From: Nothophaeocryptopus gaeumannii
Lineage: Eukaryota > Ascomycota > Dothideomycetes > Mycosphaerellales > Mycosphaerellaceae
DNA length: 64,000 bases
Assembly: GCA_031771865.1 (NCBI GenBank)
Contig: JASISA010000040.1
Location: 1,364,001 to 1,428,000 of the forward strand
Reading direction: 5' to 3'
Part shown: positions 45,716-55,922 of the stretch, one piece after another
Numbering within the stretch: the first letter of the stretch is position 1
Layout of the letters: each line of letters opens with the position of its first letter
Program-made: the position numbers and the translations under genes
The notes under the pieces: generated by a model
What the model was told of the DNA's origin: nothing
Database searches by the model: none
What the model saw: the letters and a program-made list of their open reading frames with translations, nothing else

Positions 45716-48700
45716 ATGAGCTCCACGACTGGAGACGGCCAAGAAGGTGGCAGCAATGAGGACGTGGAAGCAGATGCCTCAGCGAGGGACTCTGAGGCGA
45801 GGCTTGAAGAACTAGAGGAAGATGGCGAGGAGTATGGAGACTTTGAAGACCCGGTGCCACGGGAAGAGATGCTAGCAGATGAAGATGGCGTGATACCAAC
45901 ACCAGGAGAGCTGGCAGACGGCACAGAGCAAGACACGGCCGACATCGAGGAGCGAGACTTTCCACAGCTGAGTAGAGAACGCGAAGGAAGCGTAGAAGAT
46001 GTTGTGTCAGATATTGGGCCGTCCACCCCAGCTGCTAAGGGCAGCCCGCTGGCCAGTCCGCCCGACTCAGGGTCGATACCGGACGATACTCCCTCACAAG
46101 CTGGCTCTTTGATGTCCTCGCCTGATAGAGGGCCCTCGCCGCTTTACCGCAAGACTTCATCGAGAACGGCCTCTGGCGCTTTGCAACCATTCGAGCGCCG
46201 ATTCGAAACACGTCTGTCCGCCTCTCCTAATTCGCCAAGAGCGCAGCCTCCTGCCTTCTTGAGCCCGCATTCTCGTCAGGTCTCCATATCTTCTCAACTG
46301 TCTGGTGTCTCTTCCGAAGCTGGAGAATCAGGCACTGAAACTCCGCAGGCTCCTTGGGACGTTGTAAGGTGGACGAAGCTCAGGAAGATTACAGCGCAAG
46401 CCTTTTCCGAGAGTGGGAAGCGTAGCTTTGGCAGACCAACATGCATGGCTGTATCTGCTTTGATTGCTATCGGCACTTCGAAGGGCTTGGTGCTGGGTTT
46501 TGACTACCATCAGACTCTCAAGATAATCATCGGGCCTGGAACGAAGGCCACGGAGTGCGGCTCGGTCACGGCGCTCGCAATCGCCGCAGACTATTCAACT
46601 GTTGCGAGCGGCCACGCGAATGGCTATATCTTCACTTGGGAAATCAACAGACCTGCAAGACCATTCCTGCAAATTCCGCCTCAGGATCGCGACGTTTTAC
46701 AGCAGTCACAGCATCCCGACGGCCATATAGAGAACACTGCAATCCTGCACATTGGATTTCTGGGTACAAGGCACACCGCATTGGTCTCAGCTGATGCGGG
46801 AGGTATGGCGTTCTCCCATCTTGCTGCTCGCGGCCTCGGACCAGTCACCAGGATTATCAAAAGCGTTCGTCTGCTGGGCAGGTATCCTCCCGCAGATCCT
46901 CAAATGGAGCGAACCCGGAAACCGAGCTCGGTGCTGGCATTCGCGCCGCTGCCGCTCGGTAATGTTGAGCAAGCAACGGACGGGATGGGCTTGACCGCGC
47001 TCTTAACGCCATATTTGTTGGTCATTGTGTCGACGACTCCGATCGCGCAGACACAGCATAAGTCGCCGAGGCCGAAAGAGATCACACCTCACAGTACACT
47101 GAGTGGTTGCTTGGCATGGTTTCCAGCAGTCAAACTCAAGAAGACAAGCTCTGATGCTGGCAAAGGCAACTCTGATACGAAACTGGTATATTGCTGGTCA
47201 AATGTGCTGACTGTTCTTGACGTGAAAGTCATCAAAGATCAAGAAGATCAAGGATCACCAAAGCCCCCGTCTCTAGGGTTCAATGCACGAAGTAGGTGGC
47301 GCGCAGAGGAAGCCATCGTAGCTGTACAATGGCTAGGCAGATCAGTATTGGGCGTCTTGACTATCAGTCAGAGGCTCTTGATCCTTGAAGATGGCACACT
47401 GCAAGTGACAGACTCCATCGACCTGCTCCACAGGCACATCTACCGTCAAGATACGTTCTCACGGCAACTCCAAGCGGTGGTCGAACAGCTAGACTCGGAG
47501 GATCCTTCCCTGCATGGCGTTGTAGCCGATGCATTCTACATGAGCTATAAGACTTACAAGGGTCGGCTGTTCCTTCTCGGCTATAATTATCTGACTGTTG
47601 GAACTCTGTCAAATTGGGCAGACAGGCTCATGGCCTTAATGGAGGCTGGAGATCACATAGCTGCCATCCGGCTAGCGACCGAGTACTATTCTGGCAGCGC
47701 CAACAATGTGGTCATCGGTCTGTCTGATGCTGACACTGCGAGACACGAAGTTGTGCGGGAGCGTTTGCTTGCTATGATCTCTGCCTCATTGGGCTACACA
47801 TTCGCGCAACAGGATGAGCAGAGAGATTCTAGACTCCGGGAGCTATCAGAGGTCTGTTTTGAGGCTTGCATCACAATGCAGGAGACTGGCTATCTTTTCG
47901 CAGATGTATTTGACACGTTCCAAGATGCAGAGGAAGAGCCCGTCTTCGTAATCACACTGGAGCCGTATGTGCTTGACGGCGAGATTAAGATGCTACCTCC
48001 TGAGGCAGTCAAAGCTACAGTCTCGCACTTCATCGGCGAGAATCAAGCTGCTCGACTGGAAGAGCTTCTCTGTCGGCTTGAGCCGCACTCTTTTGACCTT
48101 GACGAAGTCACGACCTTGTGTCGCCAGCACAATCTGTTCGACGCCCTTATCTATATCTGGAGCCAGGCCATAGGCGACTACGTGACACCGCTGATCGACA
48201 TACTGTCACTTGACAAAATGCTGCGAGAAGGTCCGGAAGATGAAGATTTTTCTCAGAATCCGCTCTACGAGTCTGGAGTCAAAGTCTTCCCTTTCTTGGC
48301 GTACTCTCTAACAGGTAGACGATACCCAAGCGGAGACCTGATGGACGATAATGAAGCCTATCAGGCGAAGGGTGATCTTTATGACTATCTGTTCTCGGGT
48401 ACACCAATGGCTTGGCCGCGTGGCAGCAAGAAAGTGCTTCGAACTGCAACCAAGGCCGAAGATGAGCCTGCGTTTCCGTACCTAGATCTGCTGCTTCAAT
48501 TCGACGCTGCAAGCTTCATGAGCATGTTGAACGAAGCATTTGAAGACCCTTTCTTGAACGAGCCTGACGAAGAGAACGGCGTCAACGGCTCATCTCTGAC
48601 GAACGGCGACGCTGGCAAAATGAAGAGCAGGCAACAGATCATCGAGATCATGCTGGACGTTATGCGTCAAGGAGACTTCGAGCCAGAGCAAGTCATCTAC

Positions 48701-50530
48701 CTGGACATGTTCGTTGCTCGCAGCCTGCCAAAATATCCCGGACAGCTCATCCTCACTGGCACACTGCTGAATGGGGTCCTGCAACGGCTCTGCCAGCCAC
48801 CAGTTGAGAGCCTTCGCGATGACTGCCAGCTCAGTGTGGAGTACTTGCTTTCGGCATACCATCCGCCAAATATTCCGAAGCTGATCGAAGCACTGCGCAC
48901 GGCCCGCTTCTTCCGGGTCCTCAAGTCTGTCTATCGTGGAGAGAGGATGTTCACAGAACTGCTGCGAGCTTACTTTGAAGATTTTGAGGAGAAGGACAAA
49001 GTGTTCGACTGCATCACGTTCTGCCTGCGCGACAACACTGGTCTGACAGACAAACAAACTTCATCAATCAAAGGTGTGATCAAGGACCATGCCCAGGAGC
49101 TCGCAGATATCGACGTGGTAGTGACATCCCGAACCCTCGCCACGTCTGCGCCAGACCTACTGCGACCCATCGTTGAATCGCTCTCAGATTCCCATCAGCA
49201 ATTTATGTTCCTACGAGCACTTTTGGAGCCGGCCCTCGTCCGGGATAGGCGGCTGACGGCATCTCCTCTGTCGACGGAGCAACAGTCATCTTTCACAGAG
49301 CAGTATGCACAGCTCATGTGCAAACATGATCCGATGCATGTAGCAGATTACATCAAGATTCTGCCTACAAGCGATTTGCGACTCGAAAAGGTCCTTCCTG
49401 CTATGGAGGAAAGCGGTGTCATCGACGCTGCGGTCGCGTTGTTAGCTCGGGACGGCCTAGCTCGAGATGCTATGGACCGTCTAATGTCACATCTGCAAAG
49501 CCTCCAGAATGCATTGACAAGCCTGATAGACGCTGCATCATCGGATCCCAATGTCACAGTATCGCAAGAGACTTCTGACGAGCTGGTCGAAGACGTTGAG
49601 AAGTACACCAAAGTCGGCATCTGGCTTTGCCAAGGGCAGAGTGCAACATCTGAGCGCCGGATGCGTCCTCGAACAAACTTTGCCTGGGACATAAAAGAGG
49701 ATGATCTGGATATGGATGAGTACCTTTGGCTCAATTTGGTTGACGCGGTCGTCCAAGTTACGCAGAACTTGACATCTTCCCTTAGCTACTTCGACAGACA
49801 TCCATCGACACATTCGCCACATGCTCTGGACTCGTCGAAGCTGGCTCTGTCTTTGCGCTCAAATGTGCAACAGACCTTCACAGCATTGCTTGCAGCAACC
49901 GCCACGCCAAACACCCGAACAAAGAATGAGCAATCCCAGCAAAAGCATGAAGCAGATCATCTCAGCTTCCTACGAGTCCTTCGAGCATTCCTCACTCGAG
50001 CCGCCAAGACAGCCCCTTCCCTAGCCGAGCTGCGCGCCGTCCTCTCAGACGTCTTCTCCGCCTACACCTTTGAGCAAGGCGTCCTCTCCCTAGCCAACGA
50101 ACTCCTCGGGTCAGACGTCTTCACCGACATCCAAGAAGCCAACGAGCTCCGTCAGCGCGGCTGGCGCCCTCGTACTCAAGTTTGTGAGCGCTGCAAACGT
50201 CGCGCCTGGGGAACAGGGATCGGCGAAATCGTCTGGGACGAATGGATTCTCAAAGAGCAAGAGCGAGAACAAGAGAAAGCCAGGAAGATGCTAGAACGTG
50301 GTGGTGGGGAACAGGCGAGAAGGCTGAGTAGAGGTAAGGGGAAGATGTCTGTGCCTACTACGCCGTGTGCCAGCGGGCCGGAACATGATGGTGAGGAGAC
50401 GAGAAGGTTGGCATTGGTGGTTTTCGCGTGTAGGCATGTGTTTCATCGGGTTTGTATCGATGAGGAATTTCGGGAGGGGAGGCCGATGAGGTTGCAGATG
50501 TATAAATGTCCGGTTTGTGCAGAGCATTGA
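45716..50530 (+). CDS. VPS8: Vacuolar protein sorting protein 8, CORVET subunit
   Basis: Protein of 1,604 aa from a single exon of 4.8 kb. Vps8 is the Rab5/Vps21-binding subunit of the CORVET tether at early endosomes. The first 220 residues are acidic and Ser/Pro-rich. A WD40-like propeller follows (CGSVTALAIAADYSTVASGH, then GYIFTWEINRPARPFLQI, a typical Vps8 line). The middle is helical, with LMALMEAGDHIAAIRLATEY and FLAYSLTGRRYPSG of the Vps8 domain. The C-terminus is a RING-type zinc finger: CERCKRRAWG...FACRHVFHRVCIDEEF...YKCPVCAEH. I start at the ATG at 45716, the first ATG in this frame; a GTG frame extension of five codons precedes it. Length agrees with fungal Vps8. Confidence 0.93.
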   Translation: MSSTTGDGQEGGSNEDVEADASARDSEARLEELEEDGEEYGDFEDPVPREEMLADEDGVIPTPGELADGTEQDTADIEERDFPQLSREREGSVEDVVSDIGPSTPAAKGSPLASPPDSGSIPDDTPSQAGSLMSSPDRGPSPLYRKTSSRTASGALQPFERRFETRLSASPNSPRAQPPAFLSPHSRQVSISSQLSGVSSEAGESGTETPQAPWDVVRWTKLRKITAQAFSESGKRSFGRPTCMAVSALIAIGTSKGLVLGFDYHQTLKIIIGPGTKATECGSVTALAIAADYSTVASGHANGYIFTWEINRPARPFLQIPPQDRDVLQQSQHPDGHIENTAILHIGFLGTRHTALVSADAGGMAFSHLAARGLGPVTRIIKSVRLLGRYPPADPQMERTRKPSSVLAFAPLPLGNVEQATDGMGLTALLTPYLLVIVSTTPIAQTQHKSPRPKEITPHSTLSGCLAWFPAVKLKKTSSDAGKGNSDTKLVYCWSNVLTVLDVKVIKDQEDQGSPKPPSLGFNARSRWRAEEAIVAVQWLGRSVLGVLTISQRLLILEDGTLQVTDSIDLLHRHIYRQDTFSRQLQAVVEQLDSEDPSLHGVVADAFYMSYKTYKGRLFLLGYNYLTVGTLSNWADRLMALMEAGDHIAAIRLATEYYSGSANNVVIGLSDADTARHEVVRERLLAMISASLGYTFAQQDEQRDSRLRELSEVCFEACITMQETGYLFADVFDTFQDAEEEPVFVITLEPYVLDGEIKMLPPEAVKATVSHFIGENQAARLEELLCRLEPHSFDLDEVTTLCRQHNLFDALIYIWSQAIGDYVTPLIDILSLDKMLREGPEDEDFSQNPLYESGVKVFPFLAYSLTGRRYPSGDLMDDNEAYQAKGDLYDYLFSGTPMAWPRGSKKVLRTATKAEDEPAFPYLDLLLQFDAASFMSMLNEAFEDPFLNEPDEENGVNGSSLTNGDAGKMKSRQQIIEIMLDVMRQGDFEPEQVIYLDMFVARSLPKYPGQLILTGTLLNGVLQRLCQPPVESLRDDCQLSVEYLLSAYHPPNIPKLIEALRTARFFRVLKSVYRGERMFTELLRAYFEDFEEKDKVFDCITFCLRDNTGLTDKQTSSIKGVIKDHAQELADIDVVVTSRTLATSAPDLLRPIVESLSDSHQQFMFLRALLEPALVRDRRLTASPLSTEQQSSFTEQYAQLMCKHDPMHVADYIKILPTSDLRLEKVLPAMEESGVIDAAVALLARDGLARDAMDRLMSHLQSLQNALTSLIDAASSDPNVTVSQETSDELVEDVEKYTKVGIWLCQGQSATSERRMRPRTNFAWDIKEDDLDMDEYLWLNLVDAVVQVTQNLTSSLSYFDRHPSTHSPHALDSSKLALSLRSNVQQTFTALLAATATPNTRTKNEQSQQKHEADHLSFLRVLRAFLTRAAKTAPSLAELRAVLSDVFSAYTFEQGVLSLANELLGSDVFTDIQEANELRQRGWRPRTQVCERCKRRAWGTGIGEIVWDEWILKEQEREQEKARKMLERGGGEQARRLSRGKGKMSVPTTPCASGPEHDGEETRRLALVVFACRHVFHRVCIDEEFREGRPMRLQMYKCPVCAEH

Positions 50531-50786
50531 ATGGGTGAGTGTTGCGAATAGCGATTAAAATATGAAGCGAGTTCTTATGTTAGTACGTTTTTCAAGTTCG
50601 ATCGGTATCCTCTCTTGGCTCTGTACCTGCAGAGAAGCTGAACGACCTTGTTTAGCGTGGGTGATCCTTCAGCTGAACTTCAGCTTCGTCGTTCCTCAAA
50701 ACATACTGACAGCCAAGACAAATGTTTCACGCCATCTTCTCGCAATACAGTAATCCGCTCCTTTCCCGCGATGCACCTCAAGCACC

Positions 50787-51251
50787 ATGAATCCGTATCT
50801 TCACACTACACAACTCCCGGCACCACCTAAAACGGAGACGGTTCAAGAATACCTCACCCGCCTCTCCACAGCCGGCGTCCACGCCTGCAACGCGCGCGAC
50901 TGGACCTTCACAGGCCCAGACATCTCCGAAGCTCTCAAGCACCTCTCCCCCGGCTTCCGCGCTCATTTCGACAATTTCGCTCCTGCACTCACATTCGAGG
51001 AGAACATAGCCGCCATCAAGCACCTCGTTGATCAAGACCCTACATATCGGATGGATATCCTGGAGACGACGTGCGATGTTGATGATGCGAGGGGAGTGGG
51101 GAGGGTGGTTATGGAGTTTGATGTGAAGGGGCATGGTGTTAGTATGAGGGGCTTGAGTGAGTTGGTTTGGGAGAGGGATGGGGAAGGGAAATGGTGGTGT
51201 TTGAGACATACGGGGGTTAGGGGAAGTGAGATTGGAGGGGGTTTTGTTTAG
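50787..51251 (+). CDS. Small hypothetical protein, SnoaL/NTF2-like fold possible
   Basis: 154 aa, single exon, 256 bp after VPS8 on the same strand. The layout KTETVQEYLTRLSTAGVHAC, then ARDWTFTGPDISEALKHLSP, LTFEENIAAIKHLVDQDPTY, VGRVVMEFDVKGHGVSMRGL and GKWWCLRHTGVR has the helix-helix-strand order and the closing W-x-hydrophobic strand of SnoaL-like proteins. No catalytic residues can be named. The first half uses mostly C-ending codons and the second half G- and T-rich ones, a sharp switch near 51060. The gene call is moderate, the fold call tentative. Confidence 0.62.
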   Translation: MNPYLHTTQLPAPPKTETVQEYLTRLSTAGVHACNARDWTFTGPDISEALKHLSPGFRAHFDNFAPALTFEENIAAIKHLVDQDPTYRMDILETTCDVDDARGVGRVVMEFDVKGHGVSMRGLSELVWERDGEGKWWCLRHTGVRGSEIGGGFV

Positions 51252-51556
51252 GTATCATTTTCGTACTGCTGGTGGTTCAGTACTGCGGCCTCGTTCGCAC
51301 GTGGCAGTAGTGTTGCCCGTGGTCTAGCGAGCAGAGAAGCTACGCTGGCTTTTCAGTATGTGTGTATTCCTGCACGAGAATCGTGCCTCATCTCAGCCGC
51401 TGATTCTCAGGCAGATGCTATGTGAAGCAGCACGGACCCGCTTGGCAACCGCTCGTGCTTTCCCGTTCAGACTTCACTCGCATGTGAAAGTTCACCCCCT
51501 ACAATAGCCGCCACGAATGCTCATAGTATGCTGGTATGTTGCTTTTATGGAATTGT
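51252..51556. other. Convergent intergenic region
   Basis: 305 bp between the small hypothetical gene and the iron-alcohol-dehydrogenase-family gene; expected to hold both 3' UTRs. Nothing else seen. Confidence 0.5.
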
Positions 51557-52830
51557 CTAATACAAGCCTTCGACCAGCTTCTTTACAGCGTCATATTGAG
51601 GCCCACTCTCCTGCTTCGTAGCTGTCTTCACAATCCAGTCCAGCTTCTCCTTGCTCACGCCTTTCTCAGTCAACGTCGTCTTGAGCCCGATGTCCTGCAC
51701 CAATTGTAAAATTGCACCTCCAACGGCGACTGCATCCTTCTTATTATCACCAGACTTCGCAATGCCCACAAACGGCGCCATCCTCGCAATTTGCGCAGCA
51801 TCCTCATTCGAGCTCTGCGCCTTGAGCTTCACCACGTGTCCGAGAGTCAAGCACGATGTGATGCCATGTGGAATGCCGAACGGCGAGCCCAAAGCATAGC
51901 CTAGGGTATGCGAGAGCCCCAGCCCGCCCTTCACGTTCAATGCCAAGAAACCCAACGAAGCAAAAGCCGCAAGTTGCAGTTTTGTGATTACCTGCTCGTC
52001 CTTTGGGTCCTTGTGGTATGCCCTCAGATTAGTGAAGAGGTCGCCAGCTGCGTTCATGGCCATCCATCGGCACGGCATCTCGGATGAAGTCGGGTGGTAC
52101 ATCAACTCTATTGCATGGTCCATGGCTCGCAAACCAGTGCTCATCCAGAGCCAGGGTGGCGTCTCAAGCGCAAACTTGCTGTCATAGATAACGACGTGAG
52201 GAGCGAGCTCTGGATGTGCCACGCCGGTCTATAATGTGTCAATGCCCTGTGTTCATCATCCCATGAGACCTGTGTTACTCACCTTTATTCCATCCTCATT
52301 GGTATACCCAGCACCAAGCGTGCATTCAGCCGCGCTCAATGTCGTGGGTATTGTGATATGGTATAGAAACTTCCCTGGCTTTTTCTCGTTCAATCGATAG
52401 CTGATTGCTTTGGCGGAGTCAATTGGACTACCTCCTCCAACGCTGATGATGGTGTCGATATTCCCATCCTTCTCAACCAAAGCCGTGGCCTCGTCTAGCT
52501 CTTTCACAGGCGCATGTTGACCAATCTTGCTGAAGGTCTGAGCATGCCTGCTGCCAAGTATTTCCTCCACTTGCTTGATCAAAGGGGTTTTGTTGGCAAG
52601 AGAAGCTCCGGTGAGGACGAAGGCCTTGGACGATTCGTTGGGTAGGCATTCCAAGAGATGCTCTTTTACGCTATTCGGGCCATAGTAGAGGCGTTGGAGA
52701 TGTGTCGGTTTCCAGAGACCGCTCAATGGATTCTGTTTCGATTCTACTCTCGATTTGTATCGTTTCTGAGCGCCGGAAGCTGGAGTTACTGACCTACGGA
52801 GAGCGTTACGGCATCGAAGACGTTCGACAT
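51557..52830 (-). CDS. Iron-type alcohol dehydrogenase family reductase (maleylacetate-reductase-like)
   Basis: NAD(P)-dependent oxidoreductase of 389 aa. Exons 52830-52794, 52743-52283 and 52228-51557 (introns 50 and 54 nt). The start MSNVFDAVTLSV joins ESKQNPLSGLWKPTHLQRLY in frame, and the resulting length is right for the family. A start at 53014 without the first intron is possible but would add an unconserved Arg-rich leader. Nucleotide binding is shown by TIISVGGGSPIDSAKAISYR and TTLSAAECTLGAGYTN. The metal region reads GLRAMDHAIELMYHP and later LSHTLGYALGSPFGIPHGIT. Where class III alcohol dehydrogenases have the first Asp ligand there seems to be Arg200, so a metal-poor maleylacetate-reductase type is more likely. 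Substrate unknown. Confidence 0.85.
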
Positions 52831-53878
52831 GGTGGGTTGTCAGCGTGCTGTGATTTCTTCCCAAGATGTGTAGAGAGGGAGAAAGGTGTGGTATGTGACA
52901 TGTTGTGCTGGAAGTGGGGTTATACGCGTGACGCAATGGCAAGCTCAAGGTGTTTGGGTTGCGCATCAGGGCCGTTGCCTGTCGAACGGGACGTGAGATG
53001 TTCGCAGCGGCCATGCTGATGAATGCTATGGTAATTGGTATGAAGATGGGCGAAAAGAGTAGAGTCTTAGTACCTATTTAGGCGCATGAGGTCGCGAAGA
53101 TCCTGTGATTACCTACACGTCGATATATACAGTAAGCTTCCAGTCAGAGCAATGTCCCAGAAAGTCGAAGGGAAGGGCAGCAGTGCGGCAGGCGGGCTGC
53201 GTGACGCAATGCAAAACGCTTGTCTTGTCGTGGTCGTCGGCTCGAAGGTGGAATGTGGTTAGAACTACGGTGGTGTTGCTTTCGTGCCAAGAGACTGTCT
53301 GGCCCGTGCATTCTCCTTCCACATCCACATCAACATGAGCATAGCTCTCCCTCGTAGACCGCGTCACGATATGCTTCCTGTCTTATCCCACCTTGCCGCC
53401 TACATCACCACTCCGCCGAGTCGTTAAGTTGGCATGTTGGTGGTATTGCCGGCACTCTACCTCCGTGGAGTGGGATGTCATGGGCGGCCTCCAAACGGCC
53501 CGCTACTTCCTTTGAGTCACACGGTCTCGGGAGGCTGTCTGGGCATGGCAGACTTCAGAAGGCCAGGGAGCAATGGAGTGGCTTGTCTTGCTCAGCTCGA
53601 TGAGCCATGTGGAAAGTCGAGCTGTCTGTAGCCGGTGCAACTAAGCCTGGTGTCATGCATGTCTCATCACTAAGGTCGCACAGCCTTGCCTTCACTGGCT
53701 ATGTCTTCTTCACCTGCATTCACTCAGCGACGCAGCTTCATCCACAGACTCCCCACATTCTTCCATTCAATCTTCATGAACATTCGATACTGAGCACTAT
53801 CATTCAGGAGAACGGCGGCAGTGGCGGCAATCCAGCGGCTAAGATCCCTTATTCTTGACATTAGGCTGCAACAATTAA
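52831..53878. other. Divergent intergenic region, reductase / F-box-like gene
   Basis: About 1.0 kb of unique sequence between two divergent genes. Open frames at 53105-53338, 53434-53631 and 53607-53858 are short and show no conserved content. I see no RNA gene or repeat. Confidence 0.45.
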
Positions 53879-54628
53879 ATGCCTCCAAGAGACAAACGAG
53901 AAGCGTCGGCGGAAACGACAACCTCCATGCCACCAAGCAAGCGAATACAAAAAGGCAGCAGCAAAGCAGACATCACAATACCAGACACTCTCTTAGCACC
54001 CACCGCAGACGACTCAAACCCAAGCATGTCACAAGACATCTTCCCGTTCTTCGCCCTTCCGACCGAAATCCGCGACATCATCTACTCCTTCCTTCTGGTC
54101 CGACGAGGAATGAACATCCCCGGCATGAGCGGCCTCTCCTACCGCGCCATCAGCTACCATGCCTCTCAACCCGTCACGATCTGCCACAAACTGCGCAAAG
54201 AGTATCTAGACTGTCAGCGAGACTTCGCGGTCCTGGAAGTTTGTGATGGTGCCCATATCAAGAATAAGATTGTTCGACCCACTCTACCTCCCATGGCAGC
54301 CATCTCAGCTCACACGCTAATCCTCAACCTGGTTTGTCCGAAGAGTGGAATGGAATTTCATCGCGACTGGGTCGATTCGACAATCAGGCAGATGCCACGG
54401 CTCACCAATATCTACATCAAGATAGTCCTGGGCACATCAGTCAAAGTCAAGGATTGTCGAGCACAGTTGGAGACGGGCTGGTTCTGGACCAAGCTGAAGC
54501 ATCTGAAGGCGCTTCACGTTTACAGATATGATACTGAGATATCAGTGTGGGATTTCGATAGCGCCACGGATATGGTACTCAGGTGGAACAGTGCGACTGA
54601 GAATATGGAGAGCCTAGAGGGGCGGTAA
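53879..54628 (+). CDS. F-box-like (2EXR-type) protein
   Basis: 249 aa, single exon. After a low-complexity N-terminus it has IFPFFALPTEIRDIIYSFLL, the fungal F-box-like motif (FxxLPxEIRxxIY), and then AYRAISYHAS-type sequence and ICHKLRKEYLDC, in the place where this family has its second conserved box. The rest (LILNLVCPKSGMEFHRDWVD, LKHLKALHVYRYDTEISVWD) follows the usual pattern of such proteins in plant-associated and saprobic Dothideomycetes. Role unknown. The start at 53879 is the first ATG after stops. The 3' end overlaps a minus-strand open frame (54520-54825). Confidence 0.7.
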   Translation: MPPRDKREASAETTTSMPPSKRIQKGSSKADITIPDTLLAPTADDSNPSMSQDIFPFFALPTEIRDIIYSFLLVRRGMNIPGMSGLSYRAISYHASQPVTICHKLRKEYLDCQRDFAVLEVCDGAHIKNKIVRPTLPPMAAISAHTLILNLVCPKSGMEFHRDWVDSTIRQMPRLTNIYIKIVLGTSVKVKDCRAQLETGWFWTKLKHLKALHVYRYDTEISVWDFDSATDMVLRWNSATENMESLEGR

Positions 54629-54825
54629 AGGGAGGCAGTACGCCCAGGCGAGCCATCCCTGCTCTGGTCTACATGGCATCTGACTGTCCCGGAACCGGCG
54701 ACCAGGTTCATGGACTCGAACGAATCGTATTGCTGTATCGTAGTCAGCGCTGACTGCTTATCTGCACGGGGAAGTGCGAGGAAGAGCAGCACGGCTCCGA
54801 GGATGGATGAGGTGTTGGCAATCAT
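54520..54825 (-). CDS. Possible small secreted protein (weak)
   Basis: 101 aa open frame starting MIANTSSILGAVLLFLALPR, which has the n-region and hydrophobic core of a signal peptide. The last third lies antisense to the end of the F-box-like gene, and only one Cys is present, so the call rests on the first 20 residues alone. Could be chance. Confidence 0.2.
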   Translation of the reverse strand: MIANTSSILGAVLLFLALPRADKQSALTTIQQYDSFESMNLVAGSGTVRCHVDQSRDGSPGRTASLYRPSRLSIFSVALFHLSTISVALSKSHTDISVSYL

Positions 54826-55922
54826 GACATCCTGACTTGGTGAATGATGCTTTCAGCAATACAACGTTGGAGACCAGGCTGCTCTCTCCTTATATCTAGG
54901 GACAAGCCCACAAGTAGAAGACAGCGCTTGATACAATGCCGTCCTGCTACGCCCAGAGGAGTCCCTGGCCAGATTGGAACACCACAGCCCGCAAGCCACT
55001 CTCTATCCTAAGCTTGCACGGGGAATCCATTGGAAAACCCACAAATCTGCAATCCAGCGGCATGATCGGACTGTGCCACCACCCCCTCATCAGCATCAGT
55101 CATCAGACTCATCAAACCCCATCATCCAAATCTTCTCCACAGGCTACTTTCGTTCCGACATCAGCGACTCGCCCCTCACAGACGCTCTAAATCAAGGTCT
55201 CGCTCGGATCAAATAATCCCTCGTCATCAACCTCTTCCACGTCCAGAACCGGTTCATATTCATCGATACCACAACCTCCCAATGCACAAGCAACAACCCT
55301 CACGGGAGCAGATTCATTGTTAACGAATGCATGATTATTTCGAAAAGAAAATTAAACCAAACCCAGACAATGCACCCGTAAATAAAGAGATCCTTTTGAA
55401 TTAGACGATAGTTCGGCGGGGTATAATTTCAATATGGAAGAATTGTATACCAATACCGTTGATTGCAATGGTGGGAGTGTAGACACGGCACCAATGTTCG
55501 GAGGAGGTGGATTGCCGAAATGCTTCTTTAGTCTTCCCAGTTTGAGAGTCGACGGGTCGAGCGTGTGTAATCTCATACCAGCGGACGATTCGGCGGCGAG
55601 AGGATATGCGGCTGGGTTGAAGTTGACGCGAAATGCCTGTACATCTTATGAGTGAATGTTGTCTTCAGATGCTGCTACGTACGATAAACTTTGAAAAGGG
55701 GTATCCTCCGCCCAGGCCCTGATGCCCAAGTCTCTGATCTACAACAGCTCTTTTCAAACGCGAACCCACCCACCCATCCTGAATGCCTTAGATGCTCCAC
55801 TCCGTTCCGCATGCGAAAGCTTCTTCTCCTTCTCATACAGCCCATATCAACCCTTTCTACCCACTCCGCACACCTTTGCTCAAAGTCTCATCGTCCATTC
55901 ATCCCTCATCTCTCCCACCCGA
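54629..55922. other. Intergenic region with weak coding signals
   Basis: About 1.3 kb. It contains the head of a minus-strand frame (54825-54520) that begins like a secreted protein, plus-strand frames at 54936-55216 without features, and a minus-strand frame (see 55352-55652). None is strong enough for a firm call. Confidence 0.4.
55352..55652 (-). CDS. Possible short or decayed gene (weak)
   Basis: Minus-strand frame reading FRVNFNPAAYPLAAESSAGM, then RLHTLDPSTLKLGRLKKHFG and IGAVSTLPPLQSTVLVYNSS, preceded by an acceptor-like GATGTACAG and an upstream GTACGT donor near 55690. The text looks protein-like but upstream exons hit a stop soon, and I recognise no family. It may be the tail of a degenerate gene. 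Confidence 0.25.

Noticed and set aside
52702..53014. N-terminal extension of the reductase as mitochondrial leader
   Set aside because: The extension is another frame of the conserved MSNVFDAVTLS start; splicing at 52793/52744 gives the family length.
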